A DNA stretch of 64,000 nt from Reinekea forsetii. Its GTDB lineage: Bacteria; Pseudomonadota; Gammaproteobacteria; Pseudomonadales; Natronospirillaceae. Positions 42,448 to 51,752 of this stretch are shown in pieces (the stretch's first letter is position 1; each line of letters opens with the position of its first letter). The position numbers and the translations under genes were made by a program. Where the stretch lies: NCBI RefSeq assembly GCF_018860385.1, contig NZ_JAHKPH010000014.1, positions 220,487-284,486 on the forward strand, in the 5' to 3' direction. The notes under the pieces were generated by a model. That model made no database searches and was not told the DNA's origin. It was given only the letters and a program-made list of their open reading frames with translations.

Positions 42448-43200
42448 ATGTGCATATTTGATGATGGAATGTACAAAAAGATGCCACTTGATCGCCTAAG
42501 CACCTTATTCCGACAAGCTCACTTCAGCATCGCCAACCCTCCCCTAAACCTATCAGCGCCGATGTTAGTGCTTTCTGAGGCTCAATCAGGACACATCGAG
42601 ATTCGCTATCAGCGCAGCGCGCAAAATAGCAATAATGATCCTCTCGCTATATGCATAGATTTTGGCGGAGAGCAAAGTGCGCTGTTTCAAGCCATTCCTG
42701 ATGCAATCAGAATGAATTTGAATCCGCAACACGCAGCATGGGCGGTGGCACAAACGGTCTTAACCGAACTCAAAACACCTCGATGTGGCGGTCCTATTAT
42801 GTTGGAACGGCTGGTCGAAGTGTTGATGATATACCTGCTTCGGGATGCCATAGAATTTGGGGCTCAACAGACGGGCATGTTATTAGGGCTGGCCGATCCT
42901 CAATTAAAGCATGCATTAGTTGCTGTGCATGACTCCCCAGACCACCCTTGGACCGTAGATGAGTTGGCACATCAAAGTGGCGTTTCTAGAACCGTTTTTT
43001 ATAAACGTTTTAATGAAAAAGTAGGCTGCTCCCCTTCTCACTACCTCCGCCAATGGCGACTAACTTTAGCCAGAAGCCAACTGCTTAAAGGTCATCGAAT
43101 TAGCCAAGTTGCAAAGTCAATTGGGTATCAATCTAACGAAGGATTCTCACGGGCGTTCCACCAGCATTTTGGGGAATGGCCGAGTGAGGTGGGGGAGTGA
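42448..43200 (+). CDS. AraC-family transcriptional regulator
   Basis: A 250-residue regulator. The N-terminal domain is of the cupin-6 type common in AraC proteins next to peroxiredoxin or reductase genes ('LSTLFRQAHFSIANPPLNLS'). Two helix-turn-helix motifs occupy the C-terminus: 'WTVDELAHQSGVSRTVFYKR' and 'RISQVAKSIGYQSNEGFSRA'. The start could be 42448, 42469 or 42481; the last (MPLDRLS) fits homologues best. Divergent arrangement suggests it controls the adjacent peroxiredoxin-like gene. Confidence 0.9.
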   Translation: MCIFDDGMYKKMPLDRLSTLFRQAHFSIANPPLNLSAPMLVLSEAQSGHIEIRYQRSAQNSNNDPLAICIDFGGEQSALFQAIPDAIRMNLNPQHAAWAVAQTVLTELKTPRCGGPIMLERLVEVLMIYLLRDAIEFGAQQTGMLLGLADPQLKHALVAVHDSPDHPWTVDELAHQSGVSRTVFYKRFNEKVGCSPSHYLRQWRLTLARSQLLKGHRISQVAKSIGYQSNEGFSRAFHQHFGEWPSEVGE

Positions 43201-43205
43201 GGGAT

Positions 43206-43449
43206 TTTGGCTGCGGGCTTCGGGCTGCGGGTAAGGTCACAACAGGGGAACAGTCGCGTCTTCGCTTTGCTGCGAACACTCCTACCTGGGTACTAGCCCT
43301 GTAGGAGTGTCCGAAACATCGTGAGGTGTGAGTGTTTTTGGCTGCGGGCTGCGGGTAAGGTCAAAACACCGGAACAGTCGCGTCTTCGCTTTGCTGCGAA
43401 CACTCCTACCTTGGGTGCTAGCCCTGTAGGAGTGTCCGAAACATCGTGG
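43206..43449. repeat. Two tandem copies of a 124-bp palindromic repeat unit
   Basis: The period is 124 bases (the word CAGTCGCGTC starts at 43251 and 43375). Each unit begins TTGGCTGCGGGCT and contains the perfect stem ACACTCCTAC...GTAGGAGTGT (43277-43310 in copy 1), ending CCGAAACATCGTG. It resembles REP/BIME arrays. The connecting phrase CTGCGGGTAAGGTCAAAA recurs at 45247 and 45475. Confidence 0.85.
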
Positions 43450-43515
43450 AGGCGCGACAATCATTTATGCATTTACTTGCAGCTTGAAGCTAAAAACTTG
43501 CAGCTTTCCAAAACC

Positions 43516-44418
43516 TTAAGGCACTGGGTGACCGTCTGAAGCGGTCCAAATTTCGAACCAGGTGTGGCGGTCTATCTTAATGTTTAACGCTTCGCTTAAG
43601 CCGTTTATTCGGCTTATGTTGTTGGTTCCTGCTACCGGCATAATATTAGCTGGATGTGCTAACAACCAAGCTATCGCGACTAAATCTACACGCGTGTTTT
43701 GAGCTTCAGCAACACGTGATAACAACGGCATTACCCGCTGTGCAGCGGCACTATTGCCAAATATTTCACCACCAGCTAATGGCGACCATGCCATGATTTT
43801 TATACCGTCATTTTGTAACGCCGATACATCACCGTTTCTGAAAGGTTCTTTCGCCAGAACGTTTATTTCGATTTGGTTCAGCACCAATTTATGGTGCATA
43901 TTATTTTGTAACCAACGCCAATCTTCAGGCTGAAAATTAGAAACGCCAATAGTTTTGACCTTGCCTGAATCAATCAATAAATCTAACGCCCGACCAGTTT
44001 TTTCTGCATCCATGAAAGGGTCAGGGCGATGCAAAAGCAGTGTATCTACAACATCGGTTTGCAACAGACGCAAAGATTCCGTAACACTTTTTTCAATGTA
44101 CTCTGGCGACGTATCGTAAAACCCAACATTGCGCTCAGGAAACTTATCGGTGTTCATGCAGATATCGCATTTAGTCACTATTTCCATTTGATCTCTAAGT
44201 GACTTGTTTTCTGCGAGCGCCAATCCAAATAGCTTTTCGCATTCGTGATTACCATAAATATCGGCATGATCAATTGTAGTGATGCCTTCCGCCAATACGG
44301 CATCAATTTTTGCACGTACGTTCTTAATGCTGGTATCCGAATCATCAGCCAAACGCCAAGCGCCATAGATAAGGCGACTTAGACTCACCGAAGAATTTGG
44401 CAACGTAATTCTTTGCAT
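43516..44418 (-). CDS. Aldo/keto reductase, YdhF-like
   Basis: A 300-residue (beta/alpha)8-barrel oxidoreductase using NADPH. The catalytic residues are Asp ('TTIDHADIYGNHECE'), Tyr in the same motif, Lys ('VTKCDICM') and His ('LLLHRPDPFMD'). The cofactor region 'IGVSNFQPEDWRWL' and 'IMAWSPLAGGEIFG' are standard. Similarity to the YdhF group is strong; the physiological substrate is unknown. Monocistronic. Confidence 0.93.
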   Translation of the reverse strand: MQRITLPNSSVSLSRLIYGAWRLADDSDTSIKNVRAKIDAVLAEGITTIDHADIYGNHECEKLFGLALAENKSLRDQMEIVTKCDICMNTDKFPERNVGFYDTSPEYIEKSVTESLRLLQTDVVDTLLLHRPDPFMDAEKTGRALDLLIDSGKVKTIGVSNFQPEDWRWLQNNMHHKLVLNQIEINVLAKEPFRNGDVSALQNDGIKIMAWSPLAGGEIFGNSAAAQRVMPLLSRVAEAQNTRVDLVAIAWLLAHPANIMPVAGTNNISRINGLSEALNIKIDRHTWFEIWTASDGHPVP

Positions 44419-44576
44419 AACACACCTTTAAACCCTAAAAATTAAGGTAACTGTAACGCTACGGCGGCCAATAGCAACCAACAACCACCTGAAAACTCGC
44501 ACTTTGGTGCGAACCGCAAACAAGCCAACCAAACTGAAAACTGTTAAACTGACAAAAAACCAATAGGAACCCAACT

Positions 44577-44993
44577 TTGTTGTATATCTCGAATAACGTC
44601 AGCCTCAGTAGCGACGAAATAGAGCTAAACGCCATCCGCGCACAAGGCGCTGGCGGGCAAAATGTCAACAAAGTTTCATCTGCCATACACCTGCGCTTCA
44701 ACATACACGCATCTTCACTGCCCTACTTTTACAAAGAACGCCTACTTGCCTTAAAAGACAGCCGCATCACAGCAGATGGCATCGTCATCATCAAAGCCCA
44801 ACAACACCGGACCCAAGAAAAAAACCGAACAGACGCGCTAGAACGCCTAAAAACCCTCATCCTAGAAGCCACCGTAGTGCAGAAAACTCGCAGACCCACC
44901 AAACCTAGCCGTAATTCGCAAAAGCGCCGAATGGATAAGAAAACCAAACACAGTCGGACAAAGGCTTTGAGGGGCAGGGTTAAGGACGGGTAA
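44577..44993 (+). CDS. arfB: Alternative ribosome-rescue factor ArfB (YaeJ)
   Basis: A 138-residue peptidyl-tRNA hydrolase that rescues stalled non-stop ribosomes. The GGQ catalytic motif is at residues 26-28 within 'IRAQGAGGQNVNKVSSAIHL'. The basic C-terminal tail that enters the mRNA channel ('KTRRPTKPSRNSQKRR', 'KALRGRVKDG') is complete. It begins with TTG (44577), with AGGAA about 10 bases upstream; homologues also start two residues before 'ISNNV'. The TTG start implies low expression. Confidence 0.95.
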   Translation: MLYISNNVSLSSDEIELNAIRAQGAGGQNVNKVSSAIHLRFNIHASSLPYFYKERLLALKDSRITADGIVIIKAQQHRTQEKNRTDALERLKTLILEATVVQKTRRPTKPSRNSQKRRMDKKTKHSRTKALRGRVKDG

Positions 44994-45059
44994 AAAACAA
45001 CGGATGTTGTTTTTTTAAGCTGCCAGTTTTTAGCTGCAAGCTGCAAGTGAAGTGCAAAA

Positions 45060-45700
45060 AAACATCGCGGCTTCGCTTTGCTTCGCGCGCTTCTACTTGG
45101 GTGTGGCGTTGACGGTTAGCTTTGGCGGTGGGTTGCGCTGGAGCGGGCATCTGAGCCATGGCTGGCGAAGTTTAGCGGTGCAGGATGAACGAACAGCGAC
45201 CCGCGGAAGTGGAGCGCGCCGCCAATGCGGGTTTAATCTGTTTAAGGCTGCGGGTAAGGTCAAAAGATGAAAACAATCGCGGCTTTGCTTTGCTTCGCGC
45301 GCTTCTACTTGGTTATAGCGTTGAGGGCTAGCTTTGGCGGTGGGTTGCGCTGGAGCGGGCATCTGAGCCATGGATGGCGAAGTTTAGCGGTGCAAGATGC
45401 ACGAACAGCGACCCGCGGAAGTGGAACACGCTGCCGAAGCGGGTTTAACCTGTTTCAGGCTGCGGCATAGGGCTGCGGGTAAGTTCAAAAGATGAAAGCA
45501 ATCGGGTCTTTGCTTTAAGTGCTCAGGCTTTGAAGTTGGAGACTAGCTTTGGCAGTGGGTTTCACTGGAGCGGGCATCTGAGCCATGGATGGCGAAGTTT
45601 AGCGGTGCAGGATGCACGAACAGCGACCCGCGGAAGTGGAACACGCTGTCGAAGCGGGTTTAACCTGTTTAGGGCTGCGGGCTTCGAGTAAGGTCAAAAC
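45060..45700. repeat. Three tandem copies of a ~213-bp double-hairpin repeat unit
   Basis: GAGCGGGCATCTGAGCCATG occurs at 45141, 45353 and 45568, giving periods of 212 and 215. Each unit carries the stems GCCAT-GG-ATGGC (altered in copy 1) and GTGCA-GGA-TGCAC, then ACAGCGACCCGCGGAAGTGG. A linker with the CTTCGCTTTGC word is shared with the 43206-43449 array. The open frames inside are accidental. Confidence 0.88.
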
Positions 45701-45862
45701 ATTAGAGCATTCGCGTCTTCGCTTTGCTTCGAGAGTTCCAACCGAGAACCCTTAATACTTACCGCTTTAAAATGTTCCTCACGTTTTCAGCCAGTTTCTG
45801 TATTTTGGTAAAATTGCTTCTATACTGAAAAAACAGCAATTTATCGAGTAGGTTGACAGAGT

Positions 45863-46792
45863 ATGGCAGAACAAAAATATAGATTGGTCACTCGGAGTGA
45901 TTTTGATGGCTTGGTTTGTGCCGCCATTTTAAAAGAACTCGATATGATCGACGATATCTTATTCGTGCACCCTAAAGACATGCAAGATGGCAAAATTGAG
46001 ATCACATCGAATGACATAACCACCAATCTGCCATTTGTAGAAGGCGCCTATCTAGCCTTTGACCATCATTTAAGTGAAACCATTCGTAATGAAAAAAGAG
46101 CAAACCACATAATTGACCCTACCGCTCCTTCAGCGGCGCGGGTTGTATACGATTATTATGGTGGTAAAGAAAACATAGGTCACATTTCAGATGAACTTAT
46201 GATCGCGGTGGATAAAGGCGATTCAGCAAACTTTACCAAAGATGAAATTCTAGACCCTCGTGGCTGGGATTTAATGAACTTCTTAATGGATGCACGAACC
46301 GGTCTTGGCCGCTTTAGAGAATTCACCATTTCTAATTATCAATTAATGATGAAACTTATCGATGAGTGTCGTCGCAACCCCATAGAAGAAATTTTAAAAA
46401 TGCCCGATGTTCATGAGCGCGTCGAGCTTTATATGGAACACCAAACCAAAGCGAACGAACAAATAATGCGCTGTGCCACGGTTCATAAAAACTTGGTCGT
46501 GCTAGACTTGCAAAATGAAGACCCCATTTGGGCAACCAATCGTTTCATTATTTATGCCTTGTTCCCACAATGTAATATTTCTATTCATCGAATGTGGGGC
46601 CTAAAGCAACAGAACACGGTATTTGCCATCGGAAAATCGATTCTTGATAAATCTTCAAAAACCAATGTCGGTGAACTTTGTTTATCTTATAACGGTGGCG
46701 GCCATCATGCTGCAGGGACCTGCCAAGTGAGCAATGAAGAAGCGGATGATGTTTTAGCGATTCTGATTGATAAAATCACGCGAGACGGTTAA
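45863..46792 (+). CDS. DHH-family phosphoesterase, exopolyphosphatase-like
   Basis: A 309-residue DHH/DHHA1 protein. Metal ligands are in 'TRSDFDGLVCA' (residues 10-20), the DHH motif (67-69, 'LAFDHHLS') and a further Asp in 'MIAVDKGDSANF'. The DHHA1 substrate motif GGGHHAAG is at 278-285. Family members include NrnA-type oligoribonucleases, RecJ and exopolyphosphatases, so the substrate could be pAp, nanoRNA or polyphosphate. A GNAT gene follows 24 bases later. Confidence 0.88.
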   Translation: MAEQKYRLVTRSDFDGLVCAAILKELDMIDDILFVHPKDMQDGKIEITSNDITTNLPFVEGAYLAFDHHLSETIRNEKRANHIIDPTAPSAARVVYDYYGGKENIGHISDELMIAVDKGDSANFTKDEILDPRGWDLMNFLMDARTGLGRFREFTISNYQLMMKLIDECRRNPIEEILKMPDVHERVELYMEHQTKANEQIMRCATVHKNLVVLDLQNEDPIWATNRFIIYALFPQCNISIHRMWGLKQQNTVFAIGKSILDKSSKTNVGELCLSYNGGGHHAAGTCQVSNEEADDVLAILIDKITRDG

Positions 46793-46816
46793 ATACTATA
46801 AAATAAGGGGTGAACA

Positions 46817-47251
46817 ATGATTCGGCAGGCCACCAATACCGACTTTCCTGAGTTAGCCGACATATATCACGATGCAAGCTTGTTGGCTCACCCCTTCATA
46901 GACCCTGAATTTGTTGCGAAAGATCGCCACCGAGTTCGAGATGAATACCTTCCACTGAATCAGTCTTATGTCTATGAAAAGAATGGCCTAATCCTTGGCT
47001 TTATCTCACTGACACAAAGCCACATCAATGGATTATTTGTAGTCGTAGATGAGCAACGCAAAGGTATTGGTTCTGATTTAATTAAACACGCAAAAGAACG
47101 ACATAAGCAGTTAGAGTTATATTGTTTTGCCGACAATTACAAAGCGCAACGCTTTTACTTTTCTCAAGGCTTTGAAATCACAGGTGAACAAAAAAATGCA
47201 CACTTGCCATTTGATGAGTACATCATGCGTTGGGAAAAAGCCGCGGCTTAA
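46817..47251 (+). CDS. GNAT-family N-acetyltransferase
   Basis: A 144-residue acetyl-CoA-dependent acyltransferase. The acetyl-CoA-binding motif A is 'GLFVVVDEQRKGIGSDLIKH' (about residues 74-93) and the C-terminal 'AQRFYFSQGFEITGEQ' is typical. Its AAGGGGTG site and 24-base distance place it in an operon with the DHH phosphoesterase. Substrate unknown. Confidence 0.92.
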   Translation: MIRQATNTDFPELADIYHDASLLAHPFIDPEFVAKDRHRVRDEYLPLNQSYVYEKNGLILGFISLTQSHINGLFVVVDEQRKGIGSDLIKHAKERHKQLELYCFADNYKAQRFYFSQGFEITGEQKNAHLPFDEYIMRWEKAAA

Positions 47252-47272
47252 TCCCACGCATTGTGATCGCGT

Positions 47273-48775
47273 TTAGCCTAAATAACGATTCTTAATATGA
47301 TTAATAAAGTAACTCGAGTTAAGTGGTTCACCCGTTGCATTAATCATTAACTCATCGTAACTGTTCAAGCTGCCTTGGCTCCAAACATTATTCCCTAACC
47401 AATCAAATATCGGTGCAAGCTCAAGCGACGCAATTAAATCGGCCGCATTAGGGATTTGCTTTAGCATGGCATCATGCAATTGAGCCGCATTCATGGCCCC
47501 TAATGTATAAGAAGGGAAATAACCCACCGCGCCACCCGGCCAATGCACATCTTGCATAGGTCCATTCTTATAATCACCGCGCGTATCTAGCCCTAAGTAG
47601 CGACTCATCGCGTCATTCCAACGCTCTGGAATGTCTTTGACACTGGCTGAACCTAAAATAATATCGCGCTCTAATTCATAGCGAAGAATAACGTGTAATG
47701 GATAAGTAACTTCATCGGCGTTGACACGAATTAACCCCGGTTCAACGTGCGTATACATTTTACGCATATTCTCAGCGCTGTAGGCTGGGTCGTTACCTGC
47801 GTATTGTTGCACTAAAGGCGCGATAGCATTAATAAACGGCGCTGAACGACCCATTTGCATTTCAAAAAACAAACTTTGGCTTTCGTGTACGCCCATGCCC
47901 ATGGCTTGACCTACGGGCTGGTAGCGCCAGTCTTTCGGCAAACCCGTTTCATAGCGTGAGTGCCCCGTTTCATGGATAACACCCATAATGCCTTCAATAA
48001 CGTTGTTTTCATCGTAACGTGACGTAATTCGACTGTCGTCACTCACGCCACCACTAAACGGGTGCGCGGCTTCGTCTAAACGGCCTTGGTTAAAGTCAAA
48101 CCCTAGTGCGCCCATTAACGCTTTCGCGAGTTCAATTTGTTTAGACTTAGCCACCGGTGCCGAAGGTTGAATAATCGCTGACGCCGCGTTTTGCTTTTCC
48201 GTAATCTGTTGCAATAAACCTGGTATGGTTTCTTTTAATTCAGCGAACACTGGATCTATGCGGCTCATTTTTGTGCCCGGATCAAATATATCGAGCATGG
48301 CTTCGTAATCATTCGCATAACCATTTTCTGCACCCAAAGCACTGTTAAGTGCTTGTGCTTTCTCTTTGGTTAAGTCGAACACTTTTTGCAACATGGGCTC
48401 AAAGTCGGTCCAGTTATTGTCTGCTCGCATCGCTCGCCACGCGTATTCACATTCATTTGTCGCCATCGAGATGGCTTCTACCAAAGCTTTGGGCATGGCA
48501 GTGGCGTGCTGCCATTCTTTTTTCATTTGTTTTAAGTTAGCTACTTGCCAGGTATTTAATTTTGACTGTTCCTGTTCTGCACGCGCGAAGTCATCGGCCA
48601 ATGCCGGGTTTTGCAATATCTCAGTCGTTAATACGCTAAGCTCAGCTAATGCTCGGCCTCGTGCATCGTTACCACCACTGGGCATCATGACTTGCTGGTC
48701 CCAACCTAACATAGCGCCCGCGTGATCTAATTGTGCAAGCCTATAAAAGGTTTTTTCTAGTGAGGCGTAACTCAT
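47273..48775 (-). CDS. Carboxypeptidase Taq (M32 metallocarboxypeptidase)
   Basis: A 500-residue zinc carboxypeptidase. The HExxH motif HETGH is at 268-272, followed by 'GVHESQSLFFE' with the third ligand. Family phrases 'LDEAAHPFSGG', 'DSRITSRYDENN' and 'YPLHVILRYELERDII' are present. It releases C-terminal residues except proline. Full length and cytoplasmic. It is divergent from the ModF-like gene. Confidence 0.95.
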   Translation of the reverse strand: MSYASLEKTFYRLAQLDHAGAMLGWDQQVMMPSGGNDARGRALAELSVLTTEILQNPALADDFARAEQEQSKLNTWQVANLKQMKKEWQHATAMPKALVEAISMATNECEYAWRAMRADNNWTDFEPMLQKVFDLTKEKAQALNSALGAENGYANDYEAMLDIFDPGTKMSRIDPVFAELKETIPGLLQQITEKQNAASAIIQPSAPVAKSKQIELAKALMGALGFDFNQGRLDEAAHPFSGGVSDDSRITSRYDENNVIEGIMGVIHETGHSRYETGLPKDWRYQPVGQAMGMGVHESQSLFFEMQMGRSAPFINAIAPLVQQYAGNDPAYSAENMRKMYTHVEPGLIRVNADEVTYPLHVILRYELERDIILGSASVKDIPERWNDAMSRYLGLDTRGDYKNGPMQDVHWPGGAVGYFPSYTLGAMNAAQLHDAMLKQIPNAADLIASLELAPIFDWLGNNVWSQGSLNSYDELMINATGEPLNSSYFINHIKNRYLG

Positions 48776-48859
48776 TGATATTGCTCCCTTAGCGATTGTC
48801 GAAACAGTAAAAGTTCGTCAGTATAGTGGCTTATTCCATAAAGTATTACGAGACATCTA

Positions 48860-50326
48860 ATGTTGTTATCTGATTTGACTGTCAAAATTGGTGCACAGTT
48901 TTTGTTATCTGTAAAAAACTGGGAGATCCAACCATCTGAGTCTTGGCTGGTCATGGGCACAAACGGCAGTGGCAAAACCACGCTAGGAAAAGTACTTGCC
49001 GAGGAGCAGCCACTTGCCTCAGGCGAAATAGTTGGCTTACCTAAAAAGGTTAAGTTTTTGTCATTAGAAAGCCAACAAGAACTCTACGAACGCGAACTGT
49101 ACCGCGACGACACAGACTTTCTGGATCAAATTGATAACGGCACCCCAGTAAAGGATTTGCTCGTTGAACAACGCCAATGGTCGGATACACATGATCGCAT
49201 AGTAGCGTCACTGCATTTAGAGCCCCTACTGAACAAAGGCTACCGAGTGCTTTCGAGCGGCGAAGGGCGTCGGGTTATGTTAGCCATGGCGTTACTAGAA
49301 GCGCCTGATCTATTAATTTTAGATGAGCCTTTTGAAGGGCTCGATCTAGACAGCCGTAAAGAACTGCATACGTTAATTAACAACCTGATCAACGACGGTC
49401 ATTGGTTAATGCTGCTTGTGAACCAGTTTGAAGATGCCGTGCTTGGCTTTGATAAGTTAGCCTTTTTAGATAAAGGTAGACTGCTTTATCAAGGTCCGAG
49501 ATCAAATGAAGCGTCTGAGTCTCAGTGGCAGCATTTAGCCTCCTTGAGCCGAGGTCCTATCGAGCTGCCCGAGACACTGACAAACAACCAAGCATGGCCA
49601 AAAGATAAACCGCTTATACAATTAAATAATGGCTTTGTTCAATATGATGAAACCTACCAATTTAAAGATTTGGAGTGGTCATTAATGCCAGGACAACACA
49701 GCCAAATTCACGGCCCTAATGGATGTGGGAAATCAACGTTGTTGGGTCTCATTACTGGTGATCACCCACAATGCTACCGAAACGATTTAGCGGTACTGGG
49801 CTTTCAACGCGGACAAGGTGAAAGTATATGGCAAGTGAAGAAAAACATTGGCTATGTATCTGGCGCATTACATCGAGATTATAGAGTTTCGGGCAATGCG
49901 GTTACCGCTATCATTTCAGGTTTAACCGACTCAATAGGTGTGTACCAGGCCACAGGGGAATCGGAACATAAAATTGCTATGCAATGGCTGGCACTCATTG
50001 GCTTAGCCGATAAAGCCAATCGGCCGTTTAAACAGCTTTCTATGGGAGAGCAACGGCTGGTGTTAATAGCACGCGCGCTAATAAAACAACCGACACTGCT
50101 CATCTTAGATGAGCCTACTCAAGGCTTAGACGACTTTAATCGCCACTACGTCATGCAGGTTGTCAATGCGCTCATTGAATCGAATGACAGTACTTTATTG
50201 TTAGTGTCGCACCGCCAAGATGAAACACTCGACTGCATCGCCTCTCGGTTAGTCTTTAGTGAGTCGCCACAGCCCAATACTTTATTTGAAATTAATGTGT
50301 TGAGCTCATCGTATCGAGAAGCTTAA
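48860..50326 (+). CDS. modF: ModF-like tandem ABC ATPase
   Basis: A 488-residue protein with two complete ABC domains and no membrane part. Walker A motifs are GTNGSGKTT (33-41) and GPNGCGKST (285-293), signatures 'LSSGEGRR' and 'LSMGEQRL', Walker B 'LLILDEPFEGLD' and 'LLILDEPTQGLD'. This is the layout of E. coli ModF, a molybdate-linked ATPase of unclear role. No mod genes are near, so the molybdate link rests on similarity only. The 3' end overlaps the convergent cNMP-binding gene by 35 bases. Confidence 0.87.
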   Translation: MLLSDLTVKIGAQFLLSVKNWEIQPSESWLVMGTNGSGKTTLGKVLAEEQPLASGEIVGLPKKVKFLSLESQQELYERELYRDDTDFLDQIDNGTPVKDLLVEQRQWSDTHDRIVASLHLEPLLNKGYRVLSSGEGRRVMLAMALLEAPDLLILDEPFEGLDLDSRKELHTLINNLINDGHWLMLLVNQFEDAVLGFDKLAFLDKGRLLYQGPRSNEASESQWQHLASLSRGPIELPETLTNNQAWPKDKPLIQLNNGFVQYDETYQFKDLEWSLMPGQHSQIHGPNGCGKSTLLGLITGDHPQCYRNDLAVLGFQRGQGESIWQVKKNIGYVSGALHRDYRVSGNAVTAIISGLTDSIGVYQATGESEHKIAMQWLALIGLADKANRPFKQLSMGEQRLVLIARALIKQPTLLILDEPTQGLDDFNRHYVMQVVNALIESNDSTLLLVSHRQDETLDCIASRLVFSESPQPNTLFEINVLSSSYREA

Positions 50327-50783
50327 AGCTGGTATGGCGCAGGCGGTGACTAATAGACTCCGCCAATTTCCAGAGTATGTGGAAGGCTAACGCGGGTTCG
50401 TCTTCAGCCATTTGCAACAATTGGCGTTTAGTTGTGATGACAAATTGCGTTTTAGTGGTTGCTTCGGCTAACCCTGAACGCGGCGCTCCATCGATAAGCG
50501 ATAACTCGCCAAAGGTTTGCGATTCTTTCAGCGTGGCTAAAGCTCTAACTTGGTTGTCGGCGGCTGTTTTACTAATGCGGATAGAACCCGAGACAATGAG
50601 ACCCATGTAGTCGGCTTTGGCCCCTTCATAAAAGATGACTTGCCCGCGCTCAGCTTCATAAGCGGTAAAATACTGGCCCATCAACAAGATGTCACTCCAT
50701 TGGAAGTCATTCGCCCAGTTTGTAGAATCTATGAGCTCTGCAACGGCTTTGGCTGAAAAGTTTGTGGCTTTGATTTTTTCCAT
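50292..50783 (-). CDS. Cyclic nucleotide-binding domain protein without DNA-binding domain
   Basis: A 163-residue protein that is one Crp-type beta-barrel: 'EAERGQVIFYEGAKADYMGL', 'GSIRISKTAADNQ' and the phosphate-binding cassette region 'TFGELSLIDGAPRSGLAEAT'. The cassette keeps the key 'FGELSL...RSGLAEA' pattern, so nucleotide binding is likely. No helix-turn-helix follows, so it is not a Crp-type regulator. The last codons overlap the modF end on the other strand. Confidence 0.88.
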   Translation of the reverse strand: MEKIKATNFSAKAVAELIDSTNWANDFQWSDILLMGQYFTAYEAERGQVIFYEGAKADYMGLIVSGSIRISKTAADNQVRALATLKESQTFGELSLIDGAPRSGLAEATTKTQFVITTKRQLLQMAEDEPALAFHILWKLAESISHRLRHTSFKLLDTMSSTH

Positions 50784-50882
50784 AGCGATTACCTACGACT
50801 GCTGATCTTCAGTTAACCATCCAATATTGATTCGGGCAAGATCTGTACAATTTATTTTATGTTTTAGAAGCAGTTCACAGAA

Positions 50883-51344
50883 TCACTTTAAAGTGAGCAA
50901 GACCTCGTATTCTTCGGCCGTTACCGGCGATACGGATAAGCGAGATTGCTTCACTAACTTCATTTCTGACAATGTGTTGACGGTTTTTATGGTTGAAAGT
51001 GGCACCGGTTTTTGCCATTTTTCGACAAAGGCAACATCAACCAGAGACCAGCGGTTTTTCTCGGCACTGCTTTTTTCATCAAAATACTTAGATTTCGGGT
51101 CAAGCGCAAAGTGATCATCGTAGGCGGTTTTAACAATCTTACCTTCCCCGACAATAGCCGGTACAGCACAGGCAGAATGATAAATTAAAACGGTATCGCC
51201 CATCGCCATTTCCCGCATAAAGTTGCGAGCTTGGTAGTTTCTAATACCATCCCACGGCTCACCTTTTGAACCTTTCGCTTTTAAGTCATCGATCGAGAAC
51301 TCGTTAGGTTCGGTTTTTAACAACCAATATTGCGAAGCCATGAT
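50883..51344 (-). CDS. EVE domain protein
   Basis: A 153-residue EVE (PUA-like) protein. I start it at MASQYWLLKTEPNEFSIDDL; the upstream M adds a leader absent from homologues. Further landmarks are 'PWDGIRNYQARNFMREMA', 'DTVLIYHSACAVPAIVGEG' and 'RWSLVDVAFVEKWQKPV'. EVE proteins bind modified bases in nucleic acids. Standalone forms are common in proteobacteria, and the biological role is not settled. Confidence 0.92.
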   Translation of the reverse strand: MMASQYWLLKTEPNEFSIDDLKAKGSKGEPWDGIRNYQARNFMREMAMGDTVLIYHSACAVPAIVGEGKIVKTAYDDHFALDPKSKYFDEKSSAEKNRWSLVDVAFVEKWQKPVPLSTIKTVNTLSEMKLVKQSRLSVSPVTAEEYEVLLTLK

Positions 51345-51534
51345 GATATATCCCTTTAAAAATTGGTTATAGTTCACGTTTTGACGCTAAGTGCGCCGAA
51401 ATGAAAACAAAGTTTGAACTTGGGCACAGAACTGGGTTATAAATAAGTGCACCATTAAAAAAGAAGTCAGAAGTAAGCGCAAGTTTGCTATCTGAACATT
51501 GAGTAGTCACTAAAAACTTATAAAAAGAATAGCT

Positions 51535-51693
51535 ATGATCAAAAAACGCAGTAAGCCAGATATTATTGTGCTTCTAGTGTTGATGTTAGGGTTGGGCGTT
51601 ACTGTTTCGAGCATGTCGAACAGCGATCAGCGCCGCCCACTCAGTCAAGCTGAGATTCAAGCCTCAGGCATTATCATTAGCAATAGCCAATAA
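51535..51693 (+). CDS. Small predicted single-pass membrane protein
   Basis: A 52-codon ORF (MIKKRSKPDIIVLLVLMLGL...) with a basic start, one hydrophobic helix (about residues 9-26) and a polar C-terminus ('SDQRRPLSQAEIQAS'). The pattern is that of a genuine small inner-membrane protein. The ribosome binding site is weak (AAAAAGAA). It sits in the otherwise empty 51345-51752 gap next to fau. Confidence 0.5.
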   Translation: MIKKRSKPDIIVLLVLMLGLGVTVSSMSNSDQRRPLSQAEIQASGIIISNSQ

Positions 51694-51752
51694 TTAATAG
51701 AGTCGCGAAAAGGAGTTCGCGTACTTATCATCACTCTTTTTAAAATCTCAGA

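Noticed and set aside
41857-43200. Divergent peroxiredoxin-like and AraC genes considered as a new redox-sensing system
   Set aside because: This arrangement is common in proteobacteria and no special feature was seen, so it is listed only as ordinary genes.
45052-45470. Two plus-strand ORFs with similar proteins (72 and 67 residues) in tandem
   Set aside because: They are translations of the ~213-bp palindromic repeat units. Their similarity comes from the repeated DNA, they lack ribosome binding sites, and the third unit does not preserve the frame.
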